From Methylophilus sp. QUAN (GTDB lineage: Bacteria; Pseudomonadota; Gammaproteobacteria; Burkholderiales; Methylophilaceae), in NCBI RefSeq assembly GCF_015354445.1, contig NZ_JADKYT010000001.1:434001-498000 (forward strand): a DNA stretch of 64,000 bases, given 5' to 3'. Shown one piece after another: positions 26,030 through 34,674 of this stretch; position 1 is the first letter of the stretch, and each line of letters opens with the position of its first letter. The notes beneath the pieces were generated by a model. It ran no database searches. It had not been told where the DNA came from and saw only the letters and a list, made by a program, of their open reading frames with translations. A program made the position numbers and the translations under genes.

Positions 26030-26580
26030 CTTTTCGCCTTTTTGGCGAGTTACTTTTCTTTGCTTGCCCAAAGAACAAGTAACCAAAAGAAAGTGCACCC
26101 CAGCTTCCGCTTGTTTCCTGTGCTACTCGGTTTGCCGGGCGTCCATCGAAACTCGCCCTGGCAAGCCACACAAAACGTGGCTTGTTGCGGAGCTCAAACA
26201 GCCGATGGCCGAAATCTCCCGCCAACCCTGCGTTGCTCGGCGCGGCAGATGGGGACCCCGAACACCTGCGAGCGCCATCGTTTAGAAGGTTTAATAAAAG
26301 AATCTGGTTTTTGAACCGTCCGCATTTCTGCGATGTGAGTTTGGCGAGATAAATCCCATTCCATCACGCTGAGTAGCGGAGACAAAACAAGGGAGAAGGG
26401 AGCGACTGTTTGAGCACCGCGGCAGCTTGCGTAGTGTGCACGCTGCTAGGGCGAGTTTCGTGACCGCTTGTTTTGTCGAGCAACGCAAGGGAGCCGCAGG
26501 CCGTGATGGCTGGGTGTCTTCCTCTTTGGTTACTTTCTGGGGGACAAGCACCAGAAAGTGACTCGCCGAGAGGCGAAAAG
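26030..26580. repeat. 550-bp non-coding element made of two inverted arms of about 170 bp
   Basis: The left arm (26030-26201) and the right arm (26406-26580) are degenerate inverted copies. Exact shared blocks in the same order are CTTTTCGCCT, GGCGAGT, AAGTAACCAAA, CGAAACTCGCCCT (26147-26159 against 26448-26460) and GCTCAAACAG (26192-26201 against 26406-26415). Each tip also holds small hairpins, for example TCGCC-TTTTT-GGCGA at left and TCGCC-GAGA-GGCGA at right. The central part (about 200 bp) shows no gene. Short open frames here have no ribosome-binding sites and no recognisable protein. From memory, similar tips (CAAAGAA..AAGTAACCAAAAGAAAG) occur between genes in other beta- and gamma-proteobacteria, so it may be a dispersed element. 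Confidence 0.75.
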
Positions 26581-26628
26581 GGTATTTCAAATTAATACGC
26601 TATGTACGGTAAATAAAAGCACTTAAAG

Positions 26629-26634
26629 TATAAT
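26629..26634 (+). promoter_or_regulatory. -10 element of trmB predicting a leaderless transcript
   Basis: A perfect TATAAT is followed by GCGCCCC and the trmB ATG, with the A of ATG 8 nt after the box. This closely mirrors the ttcA layout (TATAATGCGCGCC then ATG). No good -35 hexamer is seen. Confidence 0.55.
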
Positions 26635-26641
26635 GCGCCCC

Positions 26642-27352
26642 ATGACAGAAATAGACCAAACCCCAGACTCTTCCGAAGCGCCTTACCAGCGCCGCATCCG
26701 CAGTTTTGTCTTACGCCAGGGGCGTTTGACTAAAGGCCAGGAGCGAGCCTTGCAAACAGCCTGGCCGACATTCGGCATTGAATATACCGATCAAGCACTG
26801 GATGTGAGTCAGGCGTTTGGCCGCACTGATAGCAAAAAAATTCTCGAAATCGGTTTTGGCATGGGCGATGCTACGGCAAAGATTGCACAAACCTTGCCCG
26901 ACTGTGATTTCCTGGCAGTCGAGGTACATACGCCGGGCGTTGGTAGTTTGCTTAAATTGATGCAGGAAGGTGATATTCAGAATATCCGTATCATTCAGCA
27001 TGACGCCGTCGAAGTGTTGCAGAATATGCTGGCGGACGCGTCACTCGATGGTGTGCATATTTTCTTCCCGGACCCTTGGCATAAGAAGCGTCACCACAAG
27101 CGTCGCCTGATTCAGGCTGAGTTTGTCCAGCTGCTTTGCGCTAAATTGAAGGCGGGCGCTTACATTCATGTAGCCACTGACTGGCAGGAGTATGCCGAGT
27201 GGGTGCTGGAAGTGTTGCAAGGTGAGTCACAATTGCAAAATACCGCGTCGGATTATGCTGAGAAACCGTCTTACCGGCCGTTAACCAAGTTTGAGAATCG
27301 TGGCTTGAAGCTTGGGCACGGGGTTTGGGATCTGGTGTTTAAACGCGTGTAA
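26642..27352 (+). CDS. trmB: tRNA (guanine-46-N7)-methyltransferase
   Basis: TrmB makes m7G46 in the tRNA variable loop. The 236-residue protein has the family landmarks [16 protein letters not shown], the SAM-binding [14 protein letters not shown] (about residue 70), and [15 protein letters not shown], the diagnostic catalytic loop. I chose the ATG at 26642; the in-frame ATG at 26633 lies inside the TATAAT box. The C-terminus ends [17 protein letters not shown], as in other members. Confidence 0.95.
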   Translation: MTEIDQTPDSSEAPYQRRIRSFVLRQGRLTKGQERALQTAWPTFGIEYTDQALDVSQAFGRTDSKKILEIGFGMGDATAKIAQTLPDCDFLAVEVHTPGVGSLLKLMQEGDIQNIRIIQHDAVEVLQNMLADASLDGVHIFFPDPWHKKRHHKRRLIQAEFVQLLCAKLKAGAYIHVATDWQEYAEWVLEVLQGESQLQNTASDYAEKPSYRPLTKFENRGLKLGHGVWDLVFKRV

Positions 27353-27370
27353 TGCCTTGCATGCAAAATA

Positions 27371-27400
27371 AAAAAAAGCAGACTGATGTCTGCTTTTTTT
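27371..27400. terminator. Bidirectional terminator between trmB and engB
   Basis: A GCAGAC/GTCTGC stem with a TGAT loop is flanked by A7 and T7. It reaches into the engB stop codon and serves both convergent genes. Confidence 0.88.
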
Positions 27401-28034
27401 ATTCGCTGGTGGCTGGTTCGCCCTGTGTGTCGGGGTCGTTGCCGAAGAACCATTCTCCGAGGACTTTTTCTGCTTCGTCTACGCCTAGTTTTTTCAGGCT
27501 GGAGAACAATTGCACGGTAATTTTCTCGCCCCAGCCTGTGTGTAGTTCTTTGCGCACTTTGCCGAGCAGGATGGTGGATTCGCTGCGCGACAGTTTGTCG
27601 CTCTTGGTCAGTAATACGTGCACCGGTTTGCCTGACGGGCAAAACCAGTCCAGCATTTGTCTGTCCAGCGGGGTGAGCGGGTGGCGGCTATCCATCACCA
27701 GTACCAGTCCGGCCAGGCTTTGGCGCTCGCTAAGGTAGCGCGACAATACATTTTGCCAATGCATGCGCATGGCTTCAGGGACTTTGGCGTAGCCATAACC
27801 AGGTAAGTCGACCAGGTGTTTGTCGTCCCCCAGCGTGAAAAAGTTAATGAGCTGCGTACGGCCTGGCTGCTTGCTGACAAAGGCCAATCGGTTATGGTTG
27901 GCCAAAGTGTTTAAAGCACTGGATTTGCCCGCGTTGGAACGCCCGGCAAAAGCGACCTCGATGCCACTGGCGGGCGGAAGGTCACGGAGATGGTGTGCCG
28001 ACAGGTGGAAGCGGGCATTTTGAAAAACTGGCAT
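27399..28034 (-). CDS. engB: Ribosome biogenesis GTP-binding protein EngB (YihA/YsxC)
   Basis: This small GTPase is needed for large-subunit assembly and cell division. The 211-residue protein has the G1 loop [11 protein letters not shown]3 DLPGYGYAK, and G4 TKSD, followed by the C-terminal SSLKKLG. I chose the ATG at 28034 ([10 protein letters not shown], the usual opening). A TTG at 28055 would add seven atypical residues. It is divergent from the cytochrome c4 gene. Confidence 0.94.
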   Translation of the reverse strand: MPVFQNARFHLSAHHLRDLPPASGIEVAFAGRSNAGKSSALNTLANHNRLAFVSKQPGRTQLINFFTLGDDKHLVDLPGYGYAKVPEAMRMHWQNVLSRYLSERQSLAGLVLVMDSRHPLTPLDRQMLDWFCPSGKPVHVLLTKSDKLSRSESTILLGKVRKELHTGWGEKITVQLFSSLKKLGVDEAEKVLGEWFFGNDPDTQGEPATSE

Positions 28035-28146
28035 GATCGAATTGAGTTGCCTCAAGGTTTTATGGACTATTCAACTGCGCATGCTATCACGAACAGGGTT
28101 TGTTTGATAAAATGACGCCCAATAAAAATGTTGGGGCATTATTATC

Positions 28147-28776
28147 ATGTTGAATAGTTTGAAAGCAGGCTTGTTTGTATTGCTGGCCATGGGCGTACAG
28201 CCTGTATTTGCTGAAGAAGCCGCCTCTGCCGAAGCAGCGCCAGCAGTGAATGGGCCAGAAAAGATTGTCCAGAACGTGTGTGCAGCCTGTCATGGTGCAG
28301 ACGGTAACAGTGTGATTACGACCAACCCGAAACTGGCTGGTCAGCATCCTGAGTATTTGCTCAAGCAGTTGAGCAACTTTAAAGATGGCACACGTGCTAA
28401 CCCAGTGATGGCTGGGATGGCTGGCGCGTTAAGCCAGGAAGACATGGAAGGCGTGGCAAAATACTTCTCCAGCCAGAGCATCAAGCTGGCCAAGGCTAAA
28501 AGCAATGGCAAGGGTTCTTTAGGTGAGAAGATTTATCGTGGCGGTATTGCAGCGACCCAAGTGCCAGCCTGTGCGGCTTGTCATGGTGCGACAGGTGCCG
28601 GTTTGCCTAAACAGTTCCCACGTTTGGCTGGTCAGCACACAGATTACACTGTGCAACAGTTGAGAACGTTCCGTACTGGTGAGCGCGCCAATGCACCGAT
28701 GATGATGACCATCGCGGCAAAAATGAGCGATGCCGAGATGCAAGCGGTGGCAGATTACATTCAAGGTCTGCGCTAG
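28147..28776 (+). CDS. Dihaem cytochrome c4
   Basis: The 209-residue periplasmic protein starts with a signal peptide (MLNSLKAGLFVLLAMGVQPVFA). Two c-type haem sites CAACH are at about residues 48-52 and 140-144, with AGQHPEYL and AGQHTDYT after each, a duplication typical of cytochrome c4. The axial methionines probably lie in the PVMAGMAGALS and APMMMTIAAKMS segments. Cytochromes c4 carry electrons to terminal oxidases. It sits just upstream of the ResB/CcsA cytochrome c maturation genes and close to no oxidase gene. Confidence 0.9.
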   Translation: MLNSLKAGLFVLLAMGVQPVFAEEAASAEAAPAVNGPEKIVQNVCAACHGADGNSVITTNPKLAGQHPEYLLKQLSNFKDGTRANPVMAGMAGALSQEDMEGVAKYFSSQSIKLAKAKSNGKGSLGEKIYRGGIAATQVPACAACHGATGAGLPKQFPRLAGQHTDYTVQQLRTFRTGERANAPMMMTIAAKMSDAEMQAVADYIQGLR

Positions 28777-28789
28777 TGTTTGCTGATTG

Positions 28790-28817
28790 AAAAAAGGTGG
28801 CTGCGGCCACCTTTTTT
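28790..28817 (+). terminator. Terminator of cytochrome c4 gene
   Basis: A GGTGGC/GCCACC stem with a 4-base loop between A6 and T6 follows the stop by 13 bases. Confidence 0.87.
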
Positions 28818-28847
28818 ACTGTAGGGCTATTTTTACTGTAGGGCTAT
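28814..28847. repeat. Tandem 17-bp repeat
   Basis: TTTTACTGTAGGGCTAT is repeated exactly twice, adjacent, at the end of the cytochrome c4 terminator. It is probably a local slippage duplication. The rest of the 171-bp gap before resB shows no gene. Confidence 0.85.
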
Positions 28848-28947
28848 GCAACCTTTTACGGTGGATGTCGTCCACAACTGCGCGTCTTGCGTTGTATGGC
28901 AATCATCTCGTGCGCAACCTTAACTAGTCAATTTTAAAGAGATTGTT

Positions 28948-30915
28948 TTGAAAGCTCCCATTTCCTTATCGCAGCGTGTGTATGAGCTATTGAGCTCCAT
29001 GCGCTTTGCTGTGAGCCTGTTGACACTGTTGGGTGTGGCTTCGATTATTGGTACTGTGCTCAAACAAAATGAGCCTTATACCAATTACATCGTCAAGTTT
29101 GGCCAGTTCTGGTTTGAGCTGTTTGAAATGCTGGGCTTGCTGGATGTTTACCACGCGGCCTGGTTTTTACTCATCCTGCTGTTTCTGGTGGTGTCGACAA
29201 CCTTGTGCGTGATTCGTAATGCGCCGCTCATGGTTAAAGAGTGGCAGGTATATAAAGAGCACGCCACTGAAAAATCGCTGCGTTTGTTTGGTCATCAGGT
29301 CAGTTTGGCGACAACTCAGCCAGCTGCGGCATTACAAACGCAATTAAGCGACTTTTTAAGCACGGAACGTTATACCTTTAAAACCCGCCAGCAAGACAAT
29401 GGCGATGTGTTAATCGCCGCCAAGCTGGGCACGCACCAGCGCCTGGGCTATATCTTTACCCATGTGGCAATTGTCGTGATCTGTTTTGGCGGTTTGCTGG
29501 ACGGTAACCTGCCATTCAAAGTGCAGGAGTTGCTCGGTTGGAAAAAAATCGAGACGCGTGATATTTCTTCACGCAAGGTGCCCGCAGAAAGCCGCCTGGG
29601 TGTCGATAACCTGTCGTTCCGTGCCAATATGACCTTGCCTGAAGGCGAGCGCGATAATGTGGCGTTTGTGCGTGTGCGTGATGGTTATCTGGTGCAGGAT
29701 TTGCCATTTACAGTGGCGCTCAAGGATTTTCGCATTGAGCATTACGCGACCGGCATGCCAAAGTCGTTTGAGAGCGATATCGTCATCACCGATCCTGAGT
29801 TGGCTAAGCCGATCGAAGCGACGATACGCGTCAACCATCCTTATACCTATAAAGGCATTGCCATTTACCAGTCCGACTTTCAGGATGGTGGCTCAGAACT
29901 CAAATTCAAATTATGGGACTTGGCCGCCAGCAACCAGGATGGCTTTGATGTCGATGGCGTCGTCTCGCAGAAAGGCTCACTGGGCGACGGTGCACAAAAG
30001 ATGACAGTGGAATTTAACGAGTTCCGCCAGTTTAATATTTTGAATTTGTCTGCCGACGGCAAAGGCAAACCGCATAATGTAGGCCCCAACACCACTTTGA
30101 AGCTGCGTAACGCCAGCGGTCAGGCACGCGAGTACATGAGCTATATGCAGCCACTGCAACTGGATGGTCGTTCTTACTTTGTCTCTGGTATGCGCGAAAC
30201 CGTGCAGGATGAGTTCAAATATTTGCGGATTCCGGCGGATGATGCGCTGGAAATCAACGGCTTTATGCATTTGCGCCAAACCTTGCGTAATGAGCAGGCG
30301 ATCCGTGATATTGCCAGCCAGGTGGCCAAGCAAATGCCGGGCGATAATGCGCCTTTAAAAGCACAGTTTGAGCAAAGCCTGCAACATTTGCTGGTGACAT
30401 TCAAACAGGGCGGGTACAGTGAGTTATCGCGTATTATTGAAAGTGCTGTTCCGAAAGACCAGCGTGAGCAGGCTGCGCAAACGTATTTGAAGCTGTTGAA
30501 CCGCGCCGCGCTGCAAGGCTACCAGATGAGCCGTGCCCAGCGCCAGTTGCCACCGGCACCTGAAACCCAGGAAACGGCAATGTTTATTCAGGATAGCCTG
30601 AATGCTATGAATGACTTGTTCTTTTATGGCACGCCGTATTATTTCCAGCTCAAGAATTACACGTTGAAACAGGCCAGTGGCTTCCAGTTGACACGTTCAC
30701 CTGGCCAGAACTGGGTATATTTTGGCTCAGTGATGTTGGTGCTGGGTATTTTTGCCATGTTCTATATCAAGGAACGTCGCCTGTGGTTATTGATCAAACC
30801 TGCACAGCAAGAAGTATTGCTGGCAATGTCGTCTAACCGTAAAAATATGGATCTGGATCAGGACTTTGCGCGTGTGCAGCAGCAATTGACAGCGTTGCTG
30901 CAAGCGACGGCCTGA
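28948..30915 (+). CDS. resB: Cytochrome c biogenesis protein ResB (System II, CcsB)
   Basis: ResB (Ccs1) works with the CcsA/ResC-type protein in System II to move haem and attach it to apocytochromes c in the periplasm. The 655-residue protein starts at TTG (28948, AAAGAGA upstream). It has the N-terminal helix FAVSLLTLLGVASIIGTVLKQ, further helices at about residues 70-90 and 172-190, a long periplasmic domain, and a last helix near residue 595-612 (FGSVMLVLGIFAMFYI). It is followed by ccsA 21 bp later, confirming System II rather than the Ccm system. Confidence 0.93.
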   Translation: MKAPISLSQRVYELLSSMRFAVSLLTLLGVASIIGTVLKQNEPYTNYIVKFGQFWFELFEMLGLLDVYHAAWFLLILLFLVVSTTLCVIRNAPLMVKEWQVYKEHATEKSLRLFGHQVSLATTQPAAALQTQLSDFLSTERYTFKTRQQDNGDVLIAAKLGTHQRLGYIFTHVAIVVICFGGLLDGNLPFKVQELLGWKKIETRDISSRKVPAESRLGVDNLSFRANMTLPEGERDNVAFVRVRDGYLVQDLPFTVALKDFRIEHYATGMPKSFESDIVITDPELAKPIEATIRVNHPYTYKGIAIYQSDFQDGGSELKFKLWDLAASNQDGFDVDGVVSQKGSLGDGAQKMTVEFNEFRQFNILNLSADGKGKPHNVGPNTTLKLRNASGQAREYMSYMQPLQLDGRSYFVSGMRETVQDEFKYLRIPADDALEINGFMHLRQTLRNEQAIRDIASQVAKQMPGDNAPLKAQFEQSLQHLLVTFKQGGYSELSRIIESAVPKDQREQAAQTYLKLLNRAALQGYQMSRAQRQLPPAPETQETAMFIQDSLNAMNDLFFYGTPYYFQLKNYTLKQASGFQLTRSPGQNWVYFGSVMLVLGIFAMFYIKERRLWLLIKPAQQEVLLAMSSNRKNMDLDQDFARVQQQLTALLQATA

Positions 30916-30936
30916 CGGAATGAAGAGGGGAATGCG

Positions 30937-32076
30937 ATGAGTACATTATCAGTGAAGCCAACATCGTTTTGGCAATCATTAAGCAAGTTTGACTGGATTT
31001 ACGCCGTGCTGTTGCTGGCGGGCGGGATTTTCTCTTACCAGCGTTATGCAGGCTTTATGGATATCTATGAAGTCAGCTTTCTGTTTGGTGCGGTCGCCTT
31101 GTTCAGTTACCTGGGCTGGCGCTGGTCAGCGATTGCACGGCTGGTGCTCGGTGTGGCCGTATTGAGTTTAATCGGCGTCTATAGCTACCACGGTGACCTG
31201 GCGAATGGTGGTCAGCGCTTTCTACTGAAATTTTTACTGGCTAGCCAATCCGCGGTCATGTGGATGAATGTGCTGTTTGTGCTGGCCATGCTGACCTATT
31301 GGCTGGCGCTGTTCCAGAAATCGGCGTTTACGGCAAAAGTGGCGTCTGCACTGACATGGGCTGCGACTCTGTTCGGTTTTGTTGGTCTCATGGTGCGCTG
31401 GTATGAGTCTTACCTGATTGCGCCGGACGTCGGTCATATCCCGATCAGCAACCTGTATGAAGTCTTTATCCTGTTTTGCCTGATCACGTCTTTGCTGTAT
31501 TTACATTACGAAAAACTGTTCAATACACGCCAGTTAGGCGGCTTTGTGCTGGTGGTGATTAATGCCGCGGTGGGTTTTATCCTCTGGTATACCTTTGACC
31601 GTCATGCCAATGAGATTCAACCGTTGGTGCCTGCTTTGCAAAGCTACTGGATGAAGATACACGTGCCAGCTAACTTTATTGGTTACGGCGCATTCTCACT
31701 GGCGGCCATGGTGGCCGGTGCTTACCTGCTGGCAAAGCATGGTGTGCTGGCTAGCCGCCTGCCTGCACCGCACGTGCTAGATGATTTGATGTACAAGGCG
31801 ATTGCGGTTGGTTTTGCATTCTTTACTATTGCCACCATTCTGGGCGCGATGTGGGCAGCCGAAGCCTGGGGTGGTTACTGGTCATGGGATCCTAAAGAAA
31901 CCTGGGCGCTGATTGTGTGGTTGAACTACGCCGCCTGGTTGCATTTGCGCTTAATGAAGGGCCTGCGAGGCACTGTGTTGGCCTGGTGGGCGCTGGTTGG
32001 TTTGTTGGTCACGACCTTTGCCTTCCTTGGTGTGAATATGTTTCTCAGTGGCCTGCACTCCTACGGCACGCTCTAA
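30937..32076 (+). CDS. ccsA: Cytochrome c biogenesis protein CcsA/ResC
   Basis: This is the haem-handling partner of ResB. The 379-residue protein has about eight membrane helices and the tryptophan-rich WWD signature WGGYWSWDPKETWALI at about residues 310-325, which defines the CcsA/CcmC/CcmF superfamily. Conserved histidines flank the WWD domain. Its ATG follows the resB stop with AAGAGGGG as ribosome-binding site. The operon ends with a strong terminator. Confidence 0.94.
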   Translation: MSTLSVKPTSFWQSLSKFDWIYAVLLLAGGIFSYQRYAGFMDIYEVSFLFGAVALFSYLGWRWSAIARLVLGVAVLSLIGVYSYHGDLANGGQRFLLKFLLASQSAVMWMNVLFVLAMLTYWLALFQKSAFTAKVASALTWAATLFGFVGLMVRWYESYLIAPDVGHIPISNLYEVFILFCLITSLLYLHYEKLFNTRQLGGFVLVVINAAVGFILWYTFDRHANEIQPLVPALQSYWMKIHVPANFIGYGAFSLAAMVAGAYLLAKHGVLASRLPAPHVLDDLMYKAIAVGFAFFTIATILGAMWAAEAWGGYWSWDPKETWALIVWLNYAAWLHLRLMKGLRGTVLAWWALVGLLVTTFAFLGVNMFLSGLHSYGTL

Positions 32077-32096
32077 CCTTTGATTGACGCTTAATG

Positions 32097-32130
32097 ACGG
32101 GCGGATGCAGATGCATCTGCCCGTTTTATT
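32097..32130 (+). terminator. Terminator of the resB-ccsA operon
   Basis: ACGGGCGGATGC and GCATCTGCCCGT form a 12-bp stem with one G-U pair and a 4-base loop, followed by TTTATTTTG. Confidence 0.85.
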
Positions 32131-32156
32131 TTGTTTTTCCTGAATTCTTCTATCGA

Positions 32157-32192
32157 ACAATATTAACAATTATTAATTAATGTTAATATTGT
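32157..32192. repeat. AT-rich inverted repeat upstream of the pseudopilin
   Basis: ACAATATTAAC and GTTAATATTGT are perfect 11-bp arms separated by 14 A/T bases. It lies 78 bp before the pseudopilin ATG and is the most AT-rich point nearby. It could be an operator or bind a nucleoid protein such as H-NS or IHF. Confidence 0.75.
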
Positions 32193-32269
32193 CTGGGTCG
32201 GCATCGTATGAATGCTGATGCCGGCAAGGTAATACTTCTTACAATGATTCGGTAACAGGAGGATTCAAA

Positions 32270-32911
32270 ATGAAAAAGCAATTAGGATTTAGCTTGATTG
32301 AATTGGCCATCGTGCTGGTGATTGCAGGGTTGTTACTCGCGGGCGTCATGCGAGGGCAGGAATTGATTGCCAATGCCAAGGTGAAAAGTCTGGCCAGTGA
32401 TTTCAGAAACATACCCACTTATTTTTATGGCTATCAGGATCGGTTTCGCGTGTTACCTGGTGACGACCATGCAGCAGCTACACATGTCGCAGGCACCAAT
32501 GCCAGCACCAATGGTCAAGTGCAGAATGGCTTGATACAAGGTGGCTGGAACTCGACGACCGATACGGACGAGTCATTTTTGTTGTGGCAGCACTTGCGGC
32601 TGGCGGGATTGGCAACTGGTACGACTGATATTACTAACCCGATGCAATATGTGCCGCACAATAGCGAGGGCGGTCAGCTGGGTGTAACTAGTGTTGCGGC
32701 GCTGGCGGCCGTCACTGCGGGCACCTTTAATACCGCACATGCCATGTGTTCAGATGCTATTCTGGGGCGCTACGCGCTGCAACTTGATACCATGCTGGAT
32801 GATGGCGCAGGCAATACCGGCGTCATGCGCATACTGGTGAATGGGACGCCGGGTAGTGGGGAGGCGGCTCCTGCGGCGGCGACTCCTTACTTAGTCTGCA
32901 TGAGTTTTTAG
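32270..32911 (+). CDS. Orphan prepilin-like protein (type IV pilin or pseudopilin)
   Basis: The 213-residue protein has a class III signal: short basic leader MKKQLG, cleavage before Phe, the invariant Glu at mature position 5 (FSLIELAIVLVIAG), and a hydrophobic helix to about residue 27. The rest has pilin-like low similarity with Asn, Thr and Gly-rich segments and a C-terminal pair of cysteines (CSDA... and PYLVCMSF), which may form a disulfide. No other pilus or type II secretion gene is close by, so the machinery it uses must be elsewhere. A perfect AGGAGG ribosome-binding site precedes the ATG. Confidence 0.75.
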   Translation: MKKQLGFSLIELAIVLVIAGLLLAGVMRGQELIANAKVKSLASDFRNIPTYFYGYQDRFRVLPGDDHAAATHVAGTNASTNGQVQNGLIQGGWNSTTDTDESFLLWQHLRLAGLATGTTDITNPMQYVPHNSEGGQLGVTSVAALAAVTAGTFNTAHAMCSDAILGRYALQLDTMLDDGAGNTGVMRILVNGTPGSGEAAPAAATPYLVCMSF

Positions 32912-32937
32912 TGTAGAATACAACATAAATTTGTAAC

Positions 32938-32963
32938 AAAAGGCCTGGATTTTCAGGCTTTTT
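32938..32963 (+). terminator. Terminator of the pseudopilin gene
   Basis: GCCTG and CAGGC form a stem with a 6-base loop between A and T tracts, 27 bases after the stop. Confidence 0.6.
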
Positions 32964-33040
32964 GTTTTATGTCGGATACATTCAACGTTTGAGACACATT
33001 CTGTTTTAGAATGGTAGCCGTTTTAGATCACCCACTTCCT

Positions 33041-33844
33041 ATGGCAAACGCAATTGTAGAAATTCAAGACCTGTCTTTCGGGTATAAAGGCCGCTTGTTG
33101 CATAAAGGCATCAATATGACCTTTCCTAAAGGCAAGGTAGTGGCCATTATGGGCGGCAGCGGCAGTGGCAAGACCACCTTGCTGCGCCTGATTGGCGGCC
33201 AGCTCAAGCCCACCAAAGGCCAGGTCCAGGTGGGTGGCGAAGTGGTGCATCAGCAGGACCGTGAAGGCATTTACCGCTTGCGCCGCAAAATGGGCATGTT
33301 GTTTCAACACGGTGCCTTGTTCACGGATTTGTCCGTGTTTGAAAATGTGGCTTTCCCGATGCGAGAGCATACCAATTTACCTGAAAGCATGATTCGCGAC
33401 CTGGTGTTGCTCAAGTTGAACGCCGTTGGTTTGCGTGGCGCACACGCCTTGATGCCGACCGAGCTTTCTGGTGGTATGGCGAGACGTGTCGCCCTGGCAC
33501 GCGCGATTGCGCTGGATCCCAGCATTATCATGTATGACGAGCCGTTCGCCGGTTTAGACCCGATTTCAATGGCGGTGATTTGTGATTTGATCCGCAGCCT
33601 GAATGACGCGTTGGGTGCTACTTCAATTATCGTGACGCACGATGTGGAAGAGACCTTCCAGTTTGCTGATTATGTTTATTTCGTTGCAGATGGTGTCGTG
33701 GCTGCTGAGGGCACGCCAGACGATTTGCGCAATTCCGAATTACCGTTTGTGCACCAGTTTGTGCATGGTGAAAAAGATGGCCCGGTGCCATTCCATTATG
33801 CGGCGCCTGAATATCACGCCAGTTTGTTAAGAGGTGCGCGTTAA
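33041..33844 (+). CDS. mlaF: MlaF, ATPase of the Mla phospholipid transporter
   Basis: MlaF powers the MlaFEDB inner-membrane complex, which handles phospholipids to maintain outer-membrane asymmetry. The 267-residue ABC ATPase has Walker A GGSGSGKTT, signature LSGGMARR and Walker B IIMYDEPFAGLDP. I prefer the ATG at 33041 (MANAIVEIQDLSFGYKG, the family start). The in-frame ATG at 33011 lies within a TAGAAT box. No ribosome-binding site precedes 33041. It heads the operon mlaF-E-D-C-B. Confidence 0.93.
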   Translation: MANAIVEIQDLSFGYKGRLLHKGINMTFPKGKVVAIMGGSGSGKTTLLRLIGGQLKPTKGQVQVGGEVVHQQDREGIYRLRRKMGMLFQHGALFTDLSVFENVAFPMREHTNLPESMIRDLVLLKLNAVGLRGAHALMPTELSGGMARRVALARAIALDPSIIMYDEPFAGLDPISMAVICDLIRSLNDALGATSIIVTHDVEETFQFADYVYFVADGVVAAEGTPDDLRNSELPFVHQFVHGEKDGPVPFHYAAPEYHASLLRGAR

Positions 33845-34638
33845 TGGTATTGCATAAATTGAAGCGCCTGTTCAGTAAGCTGGGCGCAGGCTGTATCAAT
33901 AAAGTCTGGCGACTGGGTGCCGGTGGTCGTTTGTTCTGGCTGACCCTGATTTCATCTGGTGAAAGCTTCCGTCGCTTTAGATTAACCATCCGTGAAGTGT
34001 ATTTCACTGGCGTACTGTCGCTGATTATTATTCTGGTTTCTGCTTTCTTCGTCGGCATGGTGCTGGCGTTGCAGGGCTATCATACTTTGCAGAAATACGG
34101 ATCGTCGGAAGCCATTGGTGTGCTGGTGGCGCTGGCACTAGTCCGCGAGCTTGGCCCAGTCGTGACCGCACTGCTGTTCGCAGGACGCGCCGGGACGGCG
34201 ATTACCGCAGAAATCGGCTTGATGAAGGCGACCGAGCAGTTGTCTGCCATGGAGATGATGGCTGTGAGCCCGATTGCGCGCGTGATTGCGCCACGCTTTT
34301 GGGCGGGTGTGATTGCTATGCCTGTGCTGGCGACCTTATTTTCCATGGTGGGTATTCTGGGTGGTTACCTGGTGGCTGTGCCTTTAATCGGGGTCGATGC
34401 TGGCGCGTTCTGGTCGCAAATGCAGGCCAACGTTGATTGGGAATTTGATATTTTGAATGGTGTATTCAAAAGTGTAGTGTTTGGCGTGGCCTGTACCATG
34501 ATTGCCTTGTTTGAAGGCTATGACGCGCCGCCAACAGCGGAAGGCGTGAGCCGTGCCACGACCAGGACAGTCGTGACTTCATCACTGGCCGTATTGGGGC
34601 TGGATTTTATATTAACGTCGTTCATGATCGCGGTTTAG
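33844..34638 (+). CDS. mlaE: MlaE permease
   Basis: The 264-residue membrane subunit of the Mla transporter has about five to six helices and the family segments LVRELGPVVTALLFAGRAGTAITAEIG (conserved cytoplasmic helix) and EGYDAPPTAEGVSRATTRTVV. The ATG overlaps the mlaF stop by 1 bp, giving translational coupling. Confidence 0.95.
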   Translation: MVLHKLKRLFSKLGAGCINKVWRLGAGGRLFWLTLISSGESFRRFRLTIREVYFTGVLSLIIILVSAFFVGMVLALQGYHTLQKYGSSEAIGVLVALALVRELGPVVTALLFAGRAGTAITAEIGLMKATEQLSAMEMMAVSPIARVIAPRFWAGVIAMPVLATLFSMVGILGGYLVAVPLIGVDAGAFWSQMQANVDWEFDILNGVFKSVVFGVACTMIALFEGYDAPPTAEGVSRATTRTVVTSSLAVLGLDFILTSFMIAV

Positions 34639-34674
34639 CATCAGGGCGTACGGGTTACTCGCGGGGAATAAACA

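Noticed and set aside
25955-26314. Open reading frame of 119 codons over the left arm of the inverted-repeat element
   Set aside because: No ribosome-binding site or conserved domain, a low-complexity sequence, and it follows an inverted-repeat arm whose other copy reads on the opposite strand. Similar frames are probably mis-annotations of the element.
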